Part shown: piece by piece, positions 42,636-52,924 of the stretch
How positions within the stretch are numbered: the stretch's first letter is position 1
Layout: every line of letters begins with the position of its first letter
NCBI GenBank assembly: GCA_017477435.1
Contig: JAFUVV010000043.1
Coordinates: 1 to 61,971 of the forward strand
Source of the DNA: Prevotella sp.
GTDB taxonomy: Bacteria > Bacteroidota > Bacteroidia > Bacteroidales > Bacteroidaceae
Direction: 5' to 3'
Length of the DNA: 61,971 nucleotides
Made by a program: the position numbers and the translations under genes
Notes under the pieces: model-generated
What the model was told of the DNA's origin: nothing
Seen by the model: the letters and a program-made list of their open reading frames with translations, nothing else
The model's database searches: none

Positions 42636-42916
42636 AATCAGTGAAATCGTATATGAGTCGGTGTCTTTGATAGAATTGAATCTGTTTAATCAGTGAAATC
42701 TGTGGTATGGCTCAAGTATCATAAATCAGTGAAATCGTATATGAGTCAGTGTCTTGATGGGATTGAATCTGTTTAATCAGTGAAATCTGTGGTAGGGCTC
42801 AAGTATCATAAATCAGCGAAATCGTATATGAGTCGGTGCCTTTGATAGAATTGAATCTGTTTAATCAGTGAAATCTGTGGTAGAAATAAATATAAAGTCT
42901 GTGGTAGAAATAAATA
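42636..42916. repeat. Three tandem copies of an 87-88-bp repeat, right of the GxxExxY gene
   Basis: Copies begin with AATCAG at 42636, 42724 and 42811 and each contains AATCAGTGAAATCTGTGGTA, the reverse complement (one mismatch) of the start of the left-side repeats. The third copy runs into two short copies of CTGTGGTAGAAATAAATATA just before korB. Any korA-korB mRNA would carry all of these. Confidence 0.85.
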
Positions 42917-42928
42917 TAATAAAAGTAT

Positions 42929-43945
42929 ATGGAAAGTAATAGTACATTTCAGCTCTCTGATTTCAAGAAGGGACAGCCGCGGTGGTGTCCGGGATGTGGC
43001 GACCACTTCTTCCTCGCTTCTCTTCACAAGGCAATGGCCGAGATCGGCGTTGCGCCACATCAGACTGCCGTCATCTCAGGCATCGGCTGTTCGTCGCGAC
43101 TGCCGTACTACGTGAACACTTATGCGATGCAGACCATCCACGGTCGTGCTGCGGCAATTGCCACCGGTGTGAAGGTGACCAATCCGGAGCTGACGGTATG
43201 GCAGGTGTCGGGCGACGGCGACGGCCTGGCCATCGGGGGAAACCATTTCATTCACGCCATGCGACGCAACATCGACCTGAACATGATTCTCCTGAACAAC
43301 CGCATCTACGGACTCACGAAGGGGCAGTATAGTCCCACGTCGCCCCGCGGATTCGTGTCGAAATCGAGTCCCTACGGCACCGTGGAAGACCCGTTCCGCC
43401 CTGCCGAGCTGTGTTTCGGGGCCCGCGGCAAGTTCTTCGCCCGCACCGTGGCCAACGACGGAGCCCACACCGTGGAGATGCTGAAGGCTGCCCACGCCCA
43501 CAAAGGAGCATCGGTGGTGGAGGTGCTGCAGAACTGCGTCATCTTCAACAACGGAGCCTACGACCCGATATATACCAAGGACGGGCGCAAGCGTAATGCC
43601 ATCTACGTGGAGCACGGGAAGCCCCTCGTCTTCGGAGAGAACAATGAGTTCGGACTGATGCAGCAGGGCTTCGGGCTCAAGGTGGTGAAGATTGGTGAGA
43701 ACGGAGTCACTCTCGACGACATTCTCGTGCACGATGCCCACTCAGAGGACGACACGCTGCAGCTGAAGCTCGCGATGATGTCGAACGAGGACGGATTCCC
43801 CGTGGCGCTCGGAGTGATACGCGACGTGAAGGCACCCACCTACGACGAGGCGGTGAACGCTCAGATTGAGGAACTCAAAGCAAAGAAACCCTATCATAAC
43901 TTCGCCGAACTACTCGAGACGAACGACATCTGGGAGGTGAAATAG
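42929..43945 (+). CDS. korB: 2-oxoacid:acceptor oxidoreductase, beta subunit, 338 aa
   Basis: The thiamine diphosphate motif is clear (VSGDGDGLAIGGNHFIHAM, then LLNNRIYGLTKGQ). The N-terminal CPGCGDHF and SGIGCSSRLP segments hold Cys residues conserved in the family. With the alpha subunit at 40129 it makes the KorAB enzyme that converts 2-oxoglutarate to succinyl-CoA with ferredoxin. The start lies 12 nt after the repeat array. A strong terminator follows at 44124-44164. Confidence 0.92.
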   Translation: MESNSTFQLSDFKKGQPRWCPGCGDHFFLASLHKAMAEIGVAPHQTAVISGIGCSSRLPYYVNTYAMQTIHGRAAAIATGVKVTNPELTVWQVSGDGDGLAIGGNHFIHAMRRNIDLNMILLNNRIYGLTKGQYSPTSPRGFVSKSSPYGTVEDPFRPAELCFGARGKFFARTVANDGAHTVEMLKAAHAHKGASVVEVLQNCVIFNNGAYDPIYTKDGRKRNAIYVEHGKPLVFGENNEFGLMQQGFGLKVVKIGENGVTLDDILVHDAHSEDDTLQLKLAMMSNEDGFPVALGVIRDVKAPTYDEAVNAQIEELKAKKPYHNFAELLETNDIWEVK

Positions 43946-44005
43946 ACAACGACCTACGCCTTCCGATCAGTTCGCTTGTTGGAGTCGTTGTGCCCGTTTG
44001 GCGGC

Positions 44006-44090
44006 AGTACAAAAGCCATGTACTTGGAGTACGAAGGACGTGTACTCGGAGTACAAAGCCCATGTACTCGCAGTACAAGGCCTTTGTACT
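44006..44090. repeat. Four-unit array of AGTACA/TGTACT dyads, 22-nt period (array 2)
   Basis: Units at 44006, 44028, 44050 and 44072 are 19 nt each with 3-nt spacers (TGG, CGG, CGC). Unit 2 (AGTACGAAGGACGTGTACT) has a changed base in its left arm that can still form a G-T pair in RNA. Unit 3 is identical to unit 2 of the array at 18792. It lies between the korB stop and its terminator. Confidence 0.9.
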
Positions 44091-44123
44091 GCATACGAGG
44101 AATTGTTTCGATATAAATGAATG

Positions 44124-44164
44124 ATGCTGAAGGAACCAGCGACACGGTCTGGTTCCTTCAGCAT
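44124..44164. terminator. Strong hairpin between korB and upp
   Basis: ATGCTGAAGGAACCAG (44124-44139) and its exact complement (44149-44164) form a 16-bp stem with a 9-nt loop, followed by CTTTGTTTG on the plus strand. It lies between convergent genes and should serve both. Confidence 0.8.
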
Positions 44165-44233
44165 CTTTGTTTGTAGTCCATAGCAAGAGCGAAGGTTGGC
44201 TTTCGTCTTTGTTTGTGGCGGGAGGGAAGGGAG

Positions 44234-44893
44234 CTACAGCTTTTCTCCGTAGCAGAGGTCGCCGGCGTCGCCGAAGCCCGGGACGATGTATTTATGCTCG
44301 TTCATTCCCGGGTCGATGGCCGCGCACCATATTGTGGCGTTCTCTTCGGGCAGTGCCTGCTGAACCACTTCCAGTCCTTCTGGCGTGGCTATGACGCATG
44401 CTATGTGTATGGCCTTCGGTGTTCCCGTCTTGGCGAGTGCTTCGTAGGAAGCCGCCATGCTTCCGCCGGTGGCAAGCATCGGGTCGACGATGATGAGAGT
44501 CTTTCCCTCTACGCTCGGCGATGCCATGTACTCGGTGTGGACGCCCACCTCGGTGTGCTCGCGGTTGGTATACATGCGGAAGGCCGATACGAAGGCGTTG
44601 TCGGCATGGTCGAACACATGCAGGAATCCCTCGTGGAACGGCAGTCCGGCGCGCAGCACGGTGCCCACCACCACGTCGTCTGTCGGCAGCTGGATATCGA
44701 GTTCGCCGAGAGGGGTGACCACCTTCTTGGGCTCATACGTAAGGCAACGGCTGATCTCGTAGGCCATCACCTCGCCGATTCTGCGAATGTTATTACGAAA
44801 GAGATTGCGATTCTTCTGATATTCAGTGTCGCGTATCTCTGCGAGAAAAGTGTTGAGAACGCTGTTCTCTGTGCTCAGATTTACGATTTTCAT
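44234..44893 (-). CDS. upp: Uracil phosphoribosyltransferase
   Basis: The PRPP-binding loop is seen as IVDPMLATGGSMAAS, and the uracil-binding region near the C-terminus as IDPGMNEHKYIVPGFGDAGD. Length (219 aa) is normal. The enzyme makes UMP from uracil and PRPP for pyrimidine salvage. It is divergent from pckA and has its own promoter at 44916-44947. Confidence 0.95.
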   Translation of the reverse strand: MKIVNLSTENSVLNTFLAEIRDTEYQKNRNLFRNNIRRIGEVMAYEISRCLTYEPKKVVTPLGELDIQLPTDDVVVGTVLRAGLPFHEGFLHVFDHADNAFVSAFRMYTNREHTEVGVHTEYMASPSVEGKTLIIVDPMLATGGSMAASYEALAKTGTPKAIHIACVIATPEGLEVVQQALPEENATIWCAAIDPGMNEHKYIVPGFGDAGDLCYGEKL

Positions 44894-44915
44894 AATGAAG
44901 AATTAAAGTTTGGCA

Positions 44916-44947
44916 CAAAAGTAAACAAAAACTCCAGTTTTTGCAAA
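44916..44947 (-). promoter_or_regulatory. Promoter of upp
   Basis: On the minus strand TTTG (44944-44947), a 20-nt spacer and TACTTTTG (44916-44923) fit the consensus. The transcript leader would be about 15-20 nt. Confidence 0.7.
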
Positions 44948-45060
44948 GTCTATTTGACAAAAAAGAAGAAACGGCTGAAATTTTTAAATACTTTAACCGA
45001 AAAAAGCCGTTTGATAGGATTTTTTGATACGTCAAATTTCGCTATTCTCTTTAAAATCAT

Positions 45061-45068
45061 TAATTTTG
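45061..45068 (+). promoter_or_regulatory. Putative -7 box of pckA
   Basis: TAATTTTG matches TAnnTTTG. A weak TTTC lies 20 nt upstream. The pckA start at 45139 would follow a leader of about 65 nt. The spacing and match make this likely but not certain. Confidence 0.5.
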
Positions 45069-45138
45069 CGGCCGATTACGAACCGGAGGCGGTTCAGGTG
45101 CTTTGAGCATACTAACAAATAAACGATAAATAAAAATT

Positions 45139-46743
45139 ATGGCAAATTTAGATTTGACAAAGTATGGAATCAACGGTGTTACCGAGATTCTCTACAACCC
45201 ATCTTACGAAGTGTTGTTCAACGAAGAGACAAAACCAGGTCTTGAAGGTTTCGACGTAGGTCAGGAGACCGAGCTTGGTGCCATCAACGTGATGACAGGT
45301 GTTTACACAGGCCGTTCGCCTAAAGACAAGTACATCGTGATGGACGCAAAGTCGAAGGACACCGTATGGTGGAACACACCAGAGTATCCTAACGACAACC
45401 ACCCCCTCTCTGAGGAGAACTGGGCAGTACTGAAAGACCTTGCACTGAAGCAGCTTTCCGGCAAGCGCCTCTTTGTCGTCGACGGATTCTGCGGTGCCAA
45501 CAAAGACACACGCATGAAGGTGCGCTTCATCATGGAAGTAGCTTGGCAGGCTCACTTCGTTACAAATATGTTCATCCGTCCTCAGAACCAGGAGGAATTC
45601 GACCAGGAACCCGACTTCATCGTCTACTGCGCTGCAAAGGCAAAGGTGGAGAACTATCAGGAGCTCGGCCTGCGCTCGGAGACAGCCGTTGCCTTCAACG
45701 TGACAAGCAAGGAGCAGGTGATCCTCAACACATGGTACGGCGGCGAGATGAAGAAGGGTATGTTCTCTATGATGAACTACTACCTCCCACTGCAGGGTAT
45801 CGCCAGCATGCACTGCTCGGCCAACACCGACATGCAGGGCGAGAACACAGCAATCTTCTTCGGACTCTCCGGAACAGGTAAGACCACACTGTCTACCGAT
45901 CCTAAGCGCAAGCTGATCGGCGACGACGAGCACGGATGGGACGACAACGGCGTGTTCAACCTCGAAGGCGGATGCTATGCAAAGGTAATCAACCTCGACA
46001 AAGAGAGCGAGCCCGACATCTACAACGCCATCCACCGCGATGCACTGCTCGAGAATGTCACAGTAGACGCCGAGGGTAAGATCGACTTCGCCGACAAGAG
46101 CGTCACCGAGAATACCCGCGTGAGCTATCCTATCTACCACATCAAGAACATCGTGCGCCCCATCAGCCACGCTCCAGCAGCAAAGCAGGTGATATTCCTC
46201 AGCGCCGACGCCTTCGGTGTGCTGCCTCCAGTGTCAATCCTCGATGCAGAGCAGACAAAGTACTACTTCCTCAGCGGATTCACAGCAAAGCTCGCCGGTA
46301 CAGAGCGCGGTATCACCGAGCCCACACCGACATTCTCGGCTTGCTTCGGACAGGCATTCCTCGAGCTGCACCCGACAAAATATGCTGAAGAACTCGTGAA
46401 GAAGATGGAAAAGAGCGGTGCAAAGGCATACCTCGTAAACACTGGCTGGAACGGAACAGGCAAGCGCATCTCCATCCGCGACACCCGCGGCATCATCGAC
46501 GCTATCCTCAACCACTCCATCGACGAGGCTCCAACAAAGAAGATACCATTCTTTAACTTCACAGTGCCCACACAGCTCGAAGGTGTTGATCCAAACATCC
46601 TCGACCCACGCGACACATATGCCGACGCAGCACAGTGGGAAGAGAAGGCTAAGGACCTCGCAGCACGTTTCGTAAAGAACTTCAAGAAGTATGAAGACAA
46701 CGAGGCTGGTAAGGCTCTCGTAGCAGCTGGACCACAGCTCTAA
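45139..46743 (+). CDS. pckA: Phosphoenolpyruvate carboxykinase (ATP)
   Basis: The P-loop [13 protein letters not shown] and the metal/kinase motif [10 protein letters not shown] are present, with MHCSANTDM and a C-terminal adenine-binding region ([15 protein letters not shown]). Length (534 aa) is normal. The enzyme interconverts oxaloacetate and phosphoenolpyruvate; in Prevotella and Bacteroides it mainly fixes CO2 during succinate formation. Codon use is strongly biased, as in highly expressed genes. An intrinsic terminator follows. Confidence 0.96.
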   Translation: MANLDLTKYGINGVTEILYNPSYEVLFNEETKPGLEGFDVGQETELGAINVMTGVYTGRSPKDKYIVMDAKSKDTVWWNTPEYPNDNHPLSEENWAVLKDLALKQLSGKRLFVVDGFCGANKDTRMKVRFIMEVAWQAHFVTNMFIRPQNQEEFDQEPDFIVYCAAKAKVENYQELGLRSETAVAFNVTSKEQVILNTWYGGEMKKGMFSMMNYYLPLQGIASMHCSANTDMQGENTAIFFGLSGTGKTTLSTDPKRKLIGDDEHGWDDNGVFNLEGGCYAKVINLDKESEPDIYNAIHRDALLENVTVDAEGKIDFADKSVTENTRVSYPIYHIKNIVRPISHAPAAKQVIFLSADAFGVLPPVSILDAEQTKYYFLSGFTAKLAGTERGITEPTPTFSACFGQAFLELHPTKYAEELVKKMEKSGAKAYLVNTGWNGTGKRISIRDTRGIIDAILNHSIDEAPTKKIPFFNFTVPTQLEGVDPNILDPRDTYADAAQWEEKAKDLAARFVKNFKKYEDNEAGKALVAAGPQL

Positions 46744-46762
46744 TCACTACTTCAGCGATATC

Positions 46763-46795
46763 AAGGGGGACTACCGCAAGGCAGCCCCCCTTTTT
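46763..46795 (+). terminator. Intrinsic terminator of pckA
   Basis: AAGGGGG (46763-46769) pairs with CCCCCTT (46786-46792) and a T-run ends the structure. It lies 20 nt after the pckA stop. Confidence 0.8.
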
Positions 46796-46867
46796 CGTGC
46801 CCCCTGCTGCCCCCTGCGACAAGCACAGAGCACAGGCACGAGCCAGTCGTCAGCGACGGCAGGCTCC

Positions 46868-46974
46868 ACTATCCGAGCTTGATAGTCTTGCTATCCGGCT
46901 CTGATATCTTCACTATCCGGCCTTGATACTTTCACTATCCGTGCTTGATAGTCTTGCTATCCGGCCTTGATAGT
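46868..46974. repeat. Five-unit array of ACTATC/GATAGT dyads, 22-nt period
   Basis: Units of the form ACTATC-N7-GATAGT lie at 46868, 46890, 46912, 46934 and 46956, each 19 nt with a 3-nt spacer (CTT, TTC, TTC, CTT). Two units start with G in place of A and two have changed 3' arms. Unit length, loop length and period equal those of the AGTACA arrays, and the N7 centre (CGGCCTT) resembles theirs (AGGCCTT). The flanking stretches 46796-46867 and 46975-47295 hold no gene that I can support. Confidence 0.85.
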
Positions 46975-47295
46975 GAGCACAGAGAAATGTGGCTCCCGAC
47001 GCAGACGGACCAGCAGAAAGGCACGACAGAACCTGCATGCAAACGCAGGAAAATGTGTTTAGAACATTGAAAAATCAAGGTTTTTCTCTAAAACAAACTT
47101 AAAAAACATCATATAAAAGCACATTTTGCATAATAAAATTTTAAAAAAGTGGGCAGTTTGAGGATTTCTGCTTAAATTTGCAACCAATAATTTCGAAGGA
47201 AAGACTACGTCTTCCCCCCGCTGCACCACAAAGTGCTGCGGAATGGGGCACGGCGCTGTCGTTTTCTTCGGCTAAATAAGTAAACGGAAAAGAAA

Positions 47296-48702
47296 ATGAC
47301 GAAACGCAGTTTCTACGGCATAATGTTGCTCGCATCGATAGTGGTGACGCTCGGATCATGTCTGGGCCACGACGACGACTACGTCTACTACGACGACGCG
47401 GCAATCACCTCGTTCACGCTCACCGCAGCTAACGAATACACCACCACCACCGGATCCGACGGAAAAGTGAGCACCACGAAGACCGAACTCACACCATCGT
47501 CGTACAGGTTCCACATCAACCAGGTGAGCCGCGAAATATACAACACCGACTCACTGCCCTCGGGCACCGACAGCAAGCACATCCTCGTGTCGATCGTAAC
47601 GAAGATGGGAGGAACAGTATATCTTAAGAGCATGAAGAGCGACTCGCTCAGCGTCTACTCCTCAAACGACTCCATAGACTTCTCACAGCCGCGCACGTTC
47701 TATGTCCTGAGCCACTCGGGGAAAGTGCGCTCGCAGTATCTCGTGAAAGTGAACGTCCACCGTCAGGACGGCGAGAAGACAGGATGGTCGACACCAGGCA
47801 CGGCAGAGCCCGCAAAGGAATACACGGAAGGAATGAAAATGGCAGCCGCCGGCGGACGCATGTTCCTCTTCGGAAACAACGGTACAGCCACTGAAGGCTG
47901 CGCTACCGACCTCGCCGACGGAAAGACGTGGACACCGCTGACACCGAACATCGAAGGCGGCCTCGACGCAGAAGCCTACAAGAGCCTGACAGCACAAGGC
48001 GAAAAGCTCTACATCCTGAGCAGCGGAAAGCTCTACTCATCGGCCGACGGCGAAAACTGGGACGAGGTGGCGACGACGACAATGAAGCAGCTCCTCGGAG
48101 CTACGCCCTCACACCTCTACGCCCTCACAGCCGAAGGGACGATAGAAACGTCGGACGATGGCGGCAAGACATGGACAGCCGAGCAGGTCGACGGCGACGC
48201 ATCGATGCTACCGACACGCGACATCAGCCTCTGCTACAACAAGTTGGTCACCAACGAAAACGCCTACCAGGTGATTATCATCGGCAACGGCGACGACGAC
48301 AACCCCTCGAAGGCACGCATATGGGGAAAGATAGAAGAAAACGATGAATACGCTCAACCCGGCGCCTGGACATCTTTAGGCGACTACGACGGCAACATGT
48401 ATCCCGCCCCGGCACTGTCGGGACTCCACACAGTGGCCTACGACAAAGGATTCATCGCACTGGGAGGACACGGACTCGGAACATTCGAAGCCGAACCCTT
48501 CGGAAACATCTATAAGAGCGTCGACGGCGGACTGTCGTGGCGCACCGACCACGGAATGACACTCCCCACAGAGTTCAGCTTCACAGGCGATACGTTCGCA
48601 ATGACCGCCGACGATGCTAACAACATCTGGATCGTGTGCGGACAGTCGGGACAGGTGTGGAGAGGAAGACTGAACAGACTCGGATGGGACGAAAACGACT
48701 GA
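47296..48702 (+). CDS. DUF6242-type lipoprotein, 468 aa
   Basis: A lipoprotein signal (MTKRSFYGIMLLASIVVTLGSC) ends in Cys22. The N-terminal 150 residues form a DUF6242-like beta domain (ITSFTLTAANEYTTTT, YRFHINQVSREIYNTDSLP). The rest is a propeller-like repeat of short strands with Asp and Gly (LYILSSGKLYSSADGENWDEV, GTIETSDDGGKTWTAE), as in sortilin/BNR-type propellers. The product is surface-anchored; its ligand is unknown. It precedes the DUF6089 gene by 28 nt and leads the envelope block. Confidence 0.75.
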   Translation: MTKRSFYGIMLLASIVVTLGSCLGHDDDYVYYDDAAITSFTLTAANEYTTTTGSDGKVSTTKTELTPSSYRFHINQVSREIYNTDSLPSGTDSKHILVSIVTKMGGTVYLKSMKSDSLSVYSSNDSIDFSQPRTFYVLSHSGKVRSQYLVKVNVHRQDGEKTGWSTPGTAEPAKEYTEGMKMAAAGGRMFLFGNNGTATEGCATDLADGKTWTPLTPNIEGGLDAEAYKSLTAQGEKLYILSSGKLYSSADGENWDEVATTTMKQLLGATPSHLYALTAEGTIETSDDGGKTWTAEQVDGDASMLPTRDISLCYNKLVTNENAYQVIIIGNGDDDNPSKARIWGKIEENDEYAQPGAWTSLGDYDGNMYPAPALSGLHTVAYDKGFIALGGHGLGTFEAEPFGNIYKSVDGGLSWRTDHGMTLPTEFSFTGDTFAMTADDANNIWIVCGQSGQVWRGRLNRLGWDEND

Positions 48703-48730
48703 ACGAAGAAACAATAAACAACAGACAAGC

Positions 48731-49420
48731 ATGCAAACGTCACGCATTATCATAGCAACACTGCTCACGCTCGCATCGCTCACAGTAAGAGCACAGGGCG
48801 ACGTGGAATACCGTGCCGAGATAGGCGCAGGAGCAGGATTGGTGACCTATCAAGGCGACCTGAACGGAAGCCTGATAAAAGGCATGCAACCAATGGCGAC
48901 AGTGGTATTCCGGCGATTGTTCAATCCCTACATGGGACTGAAGTTTACAGGAAGTTACGGAAAGCTGAAAGGCAACTCCGACAACCTGAAGACCTACTAT
49001 CCCGACATGGCACAGGAAAGGTTCGAATTCAACAACAACCTCGTCGACATCAGCGCCGTCTACGAATACAACTTCTGGCCCTATGGCACCGGACGCGACT
49101 ACCGAGGCGCAAAACGACTGACCCCCTTCGTCTTCGGAGGAATAGGAGTGACCTATGCCGAAGGCGGCGACAAGAGCGTCATCACTGGCAACATTCCCCT
49201 CGGGCTGGGAGTGAAATACAAAGTGGCCGACCGATGGAACCTCGGACTGGAGTGGACCATGCACTTCTCGCTGAGCGACAAGCTCGACAATGTGAAGGAC
49301 CCATACATGGTCAGCAGCTCGGGAGCGTTCAAGAACACCGACTGCTACTCACACCTGCTCGTCACAGTGACATACAGCTTCCTGGCAAAATGCCGCACAT
49401 GCCATAACGCCGATGAGTAG
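48731..49420 (+). CDS. DUF6089-type outer-membrane barrel protein, 229 aa
   Basis: A signal peptide (MQTSRIIIATLLTLASLTVRAQ) precedes alternating beta strands with Gly and aromatic residues (EIGAGAGLVTYQGDLNG, TPFVFGGIGVTYAEGG, LVTVTYSFLAK), as in small 8-strand barrels. In Bacteroidetes such genes lie just before uppS and bamA, as here. A role in the outer membrane is likely; no ligand is known. The C-terminal CRTCHNADE tail is unusual for a barrel, which normally ends with an aromatic residue. Confidence 0.75.
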   Translation: MQTSRIIIATLLTLASLTVRAQGDVEYRAEIGAGAGLVTYQGDLNGSLIKGMQPMATVVFRRLFNPYMGLKFTGSYGKLKGNSDNLKTYYPDMAQERFEFNNNLVDISAVYEYNFWPYGTGRDYRGAKRLTPFVFGGIGVTYAEGGDKSVITGNIPLGLGVKYKVADRWNLGLEWTMHFSLSDKLDNVKDPYMVSSSGAFKNTDCYSHLLVTVTYSFLAKCRTCHNADE

Positions 49421-49447
49421 GAAGAAACGATTTTGAACACGACAGAA

Positions 49448-50212
49448 ATGAACACAGAGAAGAACCACATACCCCGCCACATAGCCATCATCATGGACGG
49501 CAACGGCCGCTGGGCCGTAGAAAGAGGCCACGACCGCAGCTACGGACACCAGGCAGGAGTCGATGCCGTGAGACGCATCACAAGCGAATGCGTAAGGCTG
49601 GGAGTGGACTACCTCACACTCTACACCTTCTCCACCGAGAACTGGAACCGCCCTGCCGACGAGGTGGCAACACTCATGAGACTCGTACTCACAGCACTCG
49701 AAGACGAGATCTTCATGAAGAACAACGTACGCTTCCGCGTCATAGGCGACATCGACCGGCTGCCGCAATCGGTGCAGGAAAAACTGAAAGCCACGATGGA
49801 GCACACCGCCGACAACACAGCAATGACCATGGTGGTGGCACTGAGCTACTCAGCACGATGGGAAATAACCAAAGCAGCAAAGGAAATCGCAAACAAGGCA
49901 ATCGACGAATATAGAAAGTCAGTAGAACAAGGGCAGCAATACGTCGATTCCATCACAGAGCAGACCATCAGCGAAAACCTTCAGACACAGTTCATGCCCG
50001 ACCCCGACTTGCTCATACGTACAGGCGGCGAACTCAGAATAAGCAACTACCTGCTCTGGCAAATAGCATATACAGAACTATATTTCACAGACACATATTG
50101 GCCCGACTTCGGCGAGGCAGAACTACACAAAGCCATCGAAAGCTATCAGAACAGGCAACGCAGATACGGAAAGACAGGGCAACAAATAGAAAACGAAAAC
50201 AGCATCAGATGA
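49448..50212 (+). CDS. uppS: Isoprenyl transferase (undecaprenyl diphosphate synthase)
   Basis: The diagnostic [17 protein letters not shown] stands near the N-terminus and the C-terminal [19 protein letters not shown] and [10 protein letters not shown] motifs are intact. I chose ATG 49448 over the upstream TTG at 49433. The enzyme builds the C55 lipid carrier for peptidoglycan and glycan synthesis. The stop overlaps the bamA start (ATGATGA). Confidence 0.95.
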   Translation: MNTEKNHIPRHIAIIMDGNGRWAVERGHDRSYGHQAGVDAVRRITSECVRLGVDYLTLYTFSTENWNRPADEVATLMRLVLTALEDEIFMKNNVRFRVIGDIDRLPQSVQEKLKATMEHTADNTAMTMVVALSYSARWEITKAAKEIANKAIDEYRKSVEQGQQYVDSITEQTISENLQTQFMPDPDLLIRTGGELRISNYLLWQIAYTELYFTDTYWPDFGEAELHKAIESYQNRQRRYGKTGQQIENENSIR

Positions 50213-52839
50213 TGAACAAGATAATGAAAGCGGCAATGATCGTCGCAACGGCATTCTTCGCAATTGGCCTTCACGCTCAAGACGTGATCGTCAATCCAGA
50301 GGTGTCGTATGCAGGCACACCGCGAGAATGCGAAATAGGAGGTATCACTGTCACACACTTCGAGAACACACCCGACTTCACCCTCATCGGACTGTCGGGA
50401 CTCCAGGTGGGACAGAAAATCGAAATACCCGGCGATCAGATCACTGATGCCGTGAAGAGATATTGGCGCAACCAGCTCTTCTCCGACGTCTCAATATCGG
50501 TAGACTCTATCGTCGGAAACAAAGCATTCCTGCATATCCATCTGAAAATGAACCCCAGAGTGTCGTCGGTGAATTACTACGGACTGAAAAAATCGGAACG
50601 CGAGGACATGGAGAAAAAACTCGGTATCCTCGTCGGAGCACAGATAACACGCGACATGCTCGACAGAGCAAGACTCATAGCAAAGTCTTACTTCGACGAC
50701 AAAGGCTTCAAGAATGCCGAAATCGACGTGCAACAGCGGCCCGATGTGACAAAAGAAGACTACGTCATACTCGATATCATCGTCGACAAGAAGCAGAAGA
50801 TGAAAGTGCGCGAAATCATCATCGACGGCAACAATGCCCTGCCCGACAAGAAGATAAAAGGCGGACTCTTCCGGAAGGGAGCATTCGCAAAGACCCACGA
50901 AGCAGGCAAACTGTCTTCATTCTTCAAGTCGAAGAAATTCACGACAGAACGCTGGAACGAAGACAAGAAAAAGCTCATCGCCAAATACAACGAGCACGGA
51001 TATCGCGATGCCGTGATTCTCGAGGACAGCGTGTGGAACGTCGATGAGAACCATGTGAACGTCTACGTGAAAGTTGACGAAGGACAACAGTACTTCGTGA
51101 GGAACATCACGTGGGTCGGCAATACCGTATATCCGACAGATTACCTTAACCACTCCCTCGGCTTGAAGCGCGGCGACGTCTACAACCAGAAACTGATGAA
51201 CAAACGTCTCACCGAAGACGACGACGCCGTGGGCAACAACTATTGGAACAACGGCTACATCTTCTACCAGCTGGATCCTACCGAAGTGAACATCGTCGGC
51301 GACTCCATCGACCTCGAGATGCGCATCACAGAGGGACCACAGGCTCGCATCAGCCACGTCAGAATCAACGGTAACGACCGATTGTATGAGAATGTGGTGC
51401 GACGCGAACTGCATACCAAGCCCGGCGACCTGTTCTCGAAGGAAGCCATCATGCGATCGATGCGTGAGTTGGCATCTATGGGACACTTCGACCCAGAGGC
51501 CATCACCCCCGACACAAAGCCCGACGTTCTGAACGGTACCGTGGACATCAACTGGCAGCTGCAGCAGAAGTCGAACGATCAAATAGAGTTCTCTCTCGGA
51601 TGGGGACAGACAGGTGTCATCGGTAGGGTAGGACTGAAGCTCAATAACTTCTCTATCCGAAACCTCTTCCGCAAGAATGCCGAGCATCGTGGCATAATGC
51701 CTATCGGCGACGGAGAAGTGTTCTCTCTCGGCGCACAAACCAACGGAACATACTATCAGTCGTACAACGCAAGTTACTCAACTGCATGGTTCGGCGGAAA
51801 GCGACCAATACAGTTTAGCGTAGGAATGTACTACTCGAAGCAAACCGACGTGTCGAGCAACTTCTACAACAGTGCATGGCAGAACAACTATCTCAACTAC
51901 ATGTATGGCTACGGAGGTTACGGCTACGGCTATGGCTACAACAACTACGAGAACTACTACGACCCCGACAAGTATGTGCAGCTCATCGGTGCCTCGCTCG
52001 GATGGGGTAAGCGCCTGCGCTGGCCCGACGACCACTTCATGCTCTCCGTGCAACTGGCCTACACCAGATACATGCTGAAGAACTGGCAATACTTCCTCCT
52101 GACCACGGGAAAATCAAACAATCTGAACCTGAGCGTGCAGATCAACCGCTCATCTACCGACAGCCCGTTGTTCCCACGTACAGGATCGGAGTTCACAGCA
52201 TCTGTGACCATCACGCCGCCATGGTCGAAGTTCGACAACATAGACTATAAGAACCTGGCGACAAACAGGCGTTCACCGTCGTACAACGACGAGCAGCAAA
52301 AGAAATACCGCTGGGTGGAGTATCACAAGTGGAAGTTCAAGATGCGCACCTTCACGGCTCTCACCAAGGCCCAGAAATGCCTGGTGCTGATGACGCGAGT
52401 AGAACTTGGAATACTCGGTTCGTACAACAAATACAAGAAGTCGCCGTTTGAGACCTACTATATGGGTGGTGACGGTATGACCGGCTACAGTACGAGCTAC
52501 GCCGAGGAGACTATCGGACTGCGCGGATATGAAAACGGTACGCTCACTCCGTGGGGGTATGAAGGCTATGCCTACGACCGCTTTACGGCCGAGTTGCGCT
52601 ATCCTTTCCTGCTCGGAAACACAACCATCTACGGACTCACGTTCCTTGAGGCTGGTAATGCATGGAACGAAGTCAAGAAATTCAACCCGTTCGACATGAA
52701 GCGTTCGGCCGGTGTGGGTCTGAGAATATTCCTCCCCATGGTCGGCATGATGGGTATCGACTGGGCTTACGGATTCGACAAGGTGTTTGGTGAAAAGGGA
52801 GGCAGCCAGTTCCACTTCATCATCGGACAGGAGTTCTAA
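50209..52839 (+). CDS. bamA: Outer membrane protein assembly factor BamA, 876 aa
   Basis: The start at 50209 gives [20 protein letters not shown], a signal peptide. Four to five POTRA domains follow ([78 protein letters not shown]). The barrel ends with FHFIIGQEF, the usual aromatic C-terminus. A Tyr/Gly-rich loop ([19 protein letters not shown]) lies in the barrel. It inserts barrel proteins into the outer membrane. It overlaps uppS by 4 nt and is followed by three Skp-like genes, as usual in the phylum. Confidence 0.95.
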   Translation: MMNKIMKAAMIVATAFFAIGLHAQDVIVNPEVSYAGTPRECEIGGITVTHFENTPDFTLIGLSGLQVGQKIEIPGDQITDAVKRYWRNQLFSDVSISVDSIVGNKAFLHIHLKMNPRVSSVNYYGLKKSEREDMEKKLGILVGAQITRDMLDRARLIAKSYFDDKGFKNAEIDVQQRPDVTKEDYVILDIIVDKKQKMKVREIIIDGNNALPDKKIKGGLFRKGAFAKTHEAGKLSSFFKSKKFTTERWNEDKKKLIAKYNEHGYRDAVILEDSVWNVDENHVNVYVKVDEGQQYFVRNITWVGNTVYPTDYLNHSLGLKRGDVYNQKLMNKRLTEDDDAVGNNYWNNGYIFYQLDPTEVNIVGDSIDLEMRITEGPQARISHVRINGNDRLYENVVRRELHTKPGDLFSKEAIMRSMRELASMGHFDPEAITPDTKPDVLNGTVDINWQLQQKSNDQIEFSLGWGQTGVIGRVGLKLNNFSIRNLFRKNAEHRGIMPIGDGEVFSLGAQTNGTYYQSYNASYSTAWFGGKRPIQFSVGMYYSKQTDVSSNFYNSAWQNNYLNYMYGYGGYGYGYGYNNYENYYDPDKYVQLIGASLGWGKRLRWPDDHFMLSVQLAYTRYMLKNWQYFLLTTGKSNNLNLSVQINRSSTDSPLFPRTGSEFTASVTITPPWSKFDNIDYKNLATNRRSPSYNDEQQKKYRWVEYHKWKFKMRTFTALTKAQKCLVLMTRVELGILGSYNKYKKSPFETYYMGGDGMTGYSTSYAEETIGLRGYENGTLTPWGYEGYAYDRFTAELRYPFLLGNTTIYGLTFLEAGNAWNEVKKFNPFDMKRSAGVGLRIFLPMVGMMGIDWAYGFDKVFGEKGGSQFHFIIGQEF

Positions 52840-52924
52840 CACTGACAGAGACCGGCGAGTGAGCCACCTCCATCATACGGGGTGCCACCGCCACCTTATA
52901 TTTAATATATAAATAAGAAAGGAA

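Noticed and set aside
44213-45106. 297-aa open frame on the plus strand covering upp and its promoter
   Set aside because: It runs opposite to upp and through the divergent promoter region; composition is that of a shadow.
45148-46170. 340-aa open frame on the minus strand opposite pckA
   Set aside because: It is a shadow of the strongly codon-biased pckA gene and has no recognisable domain.
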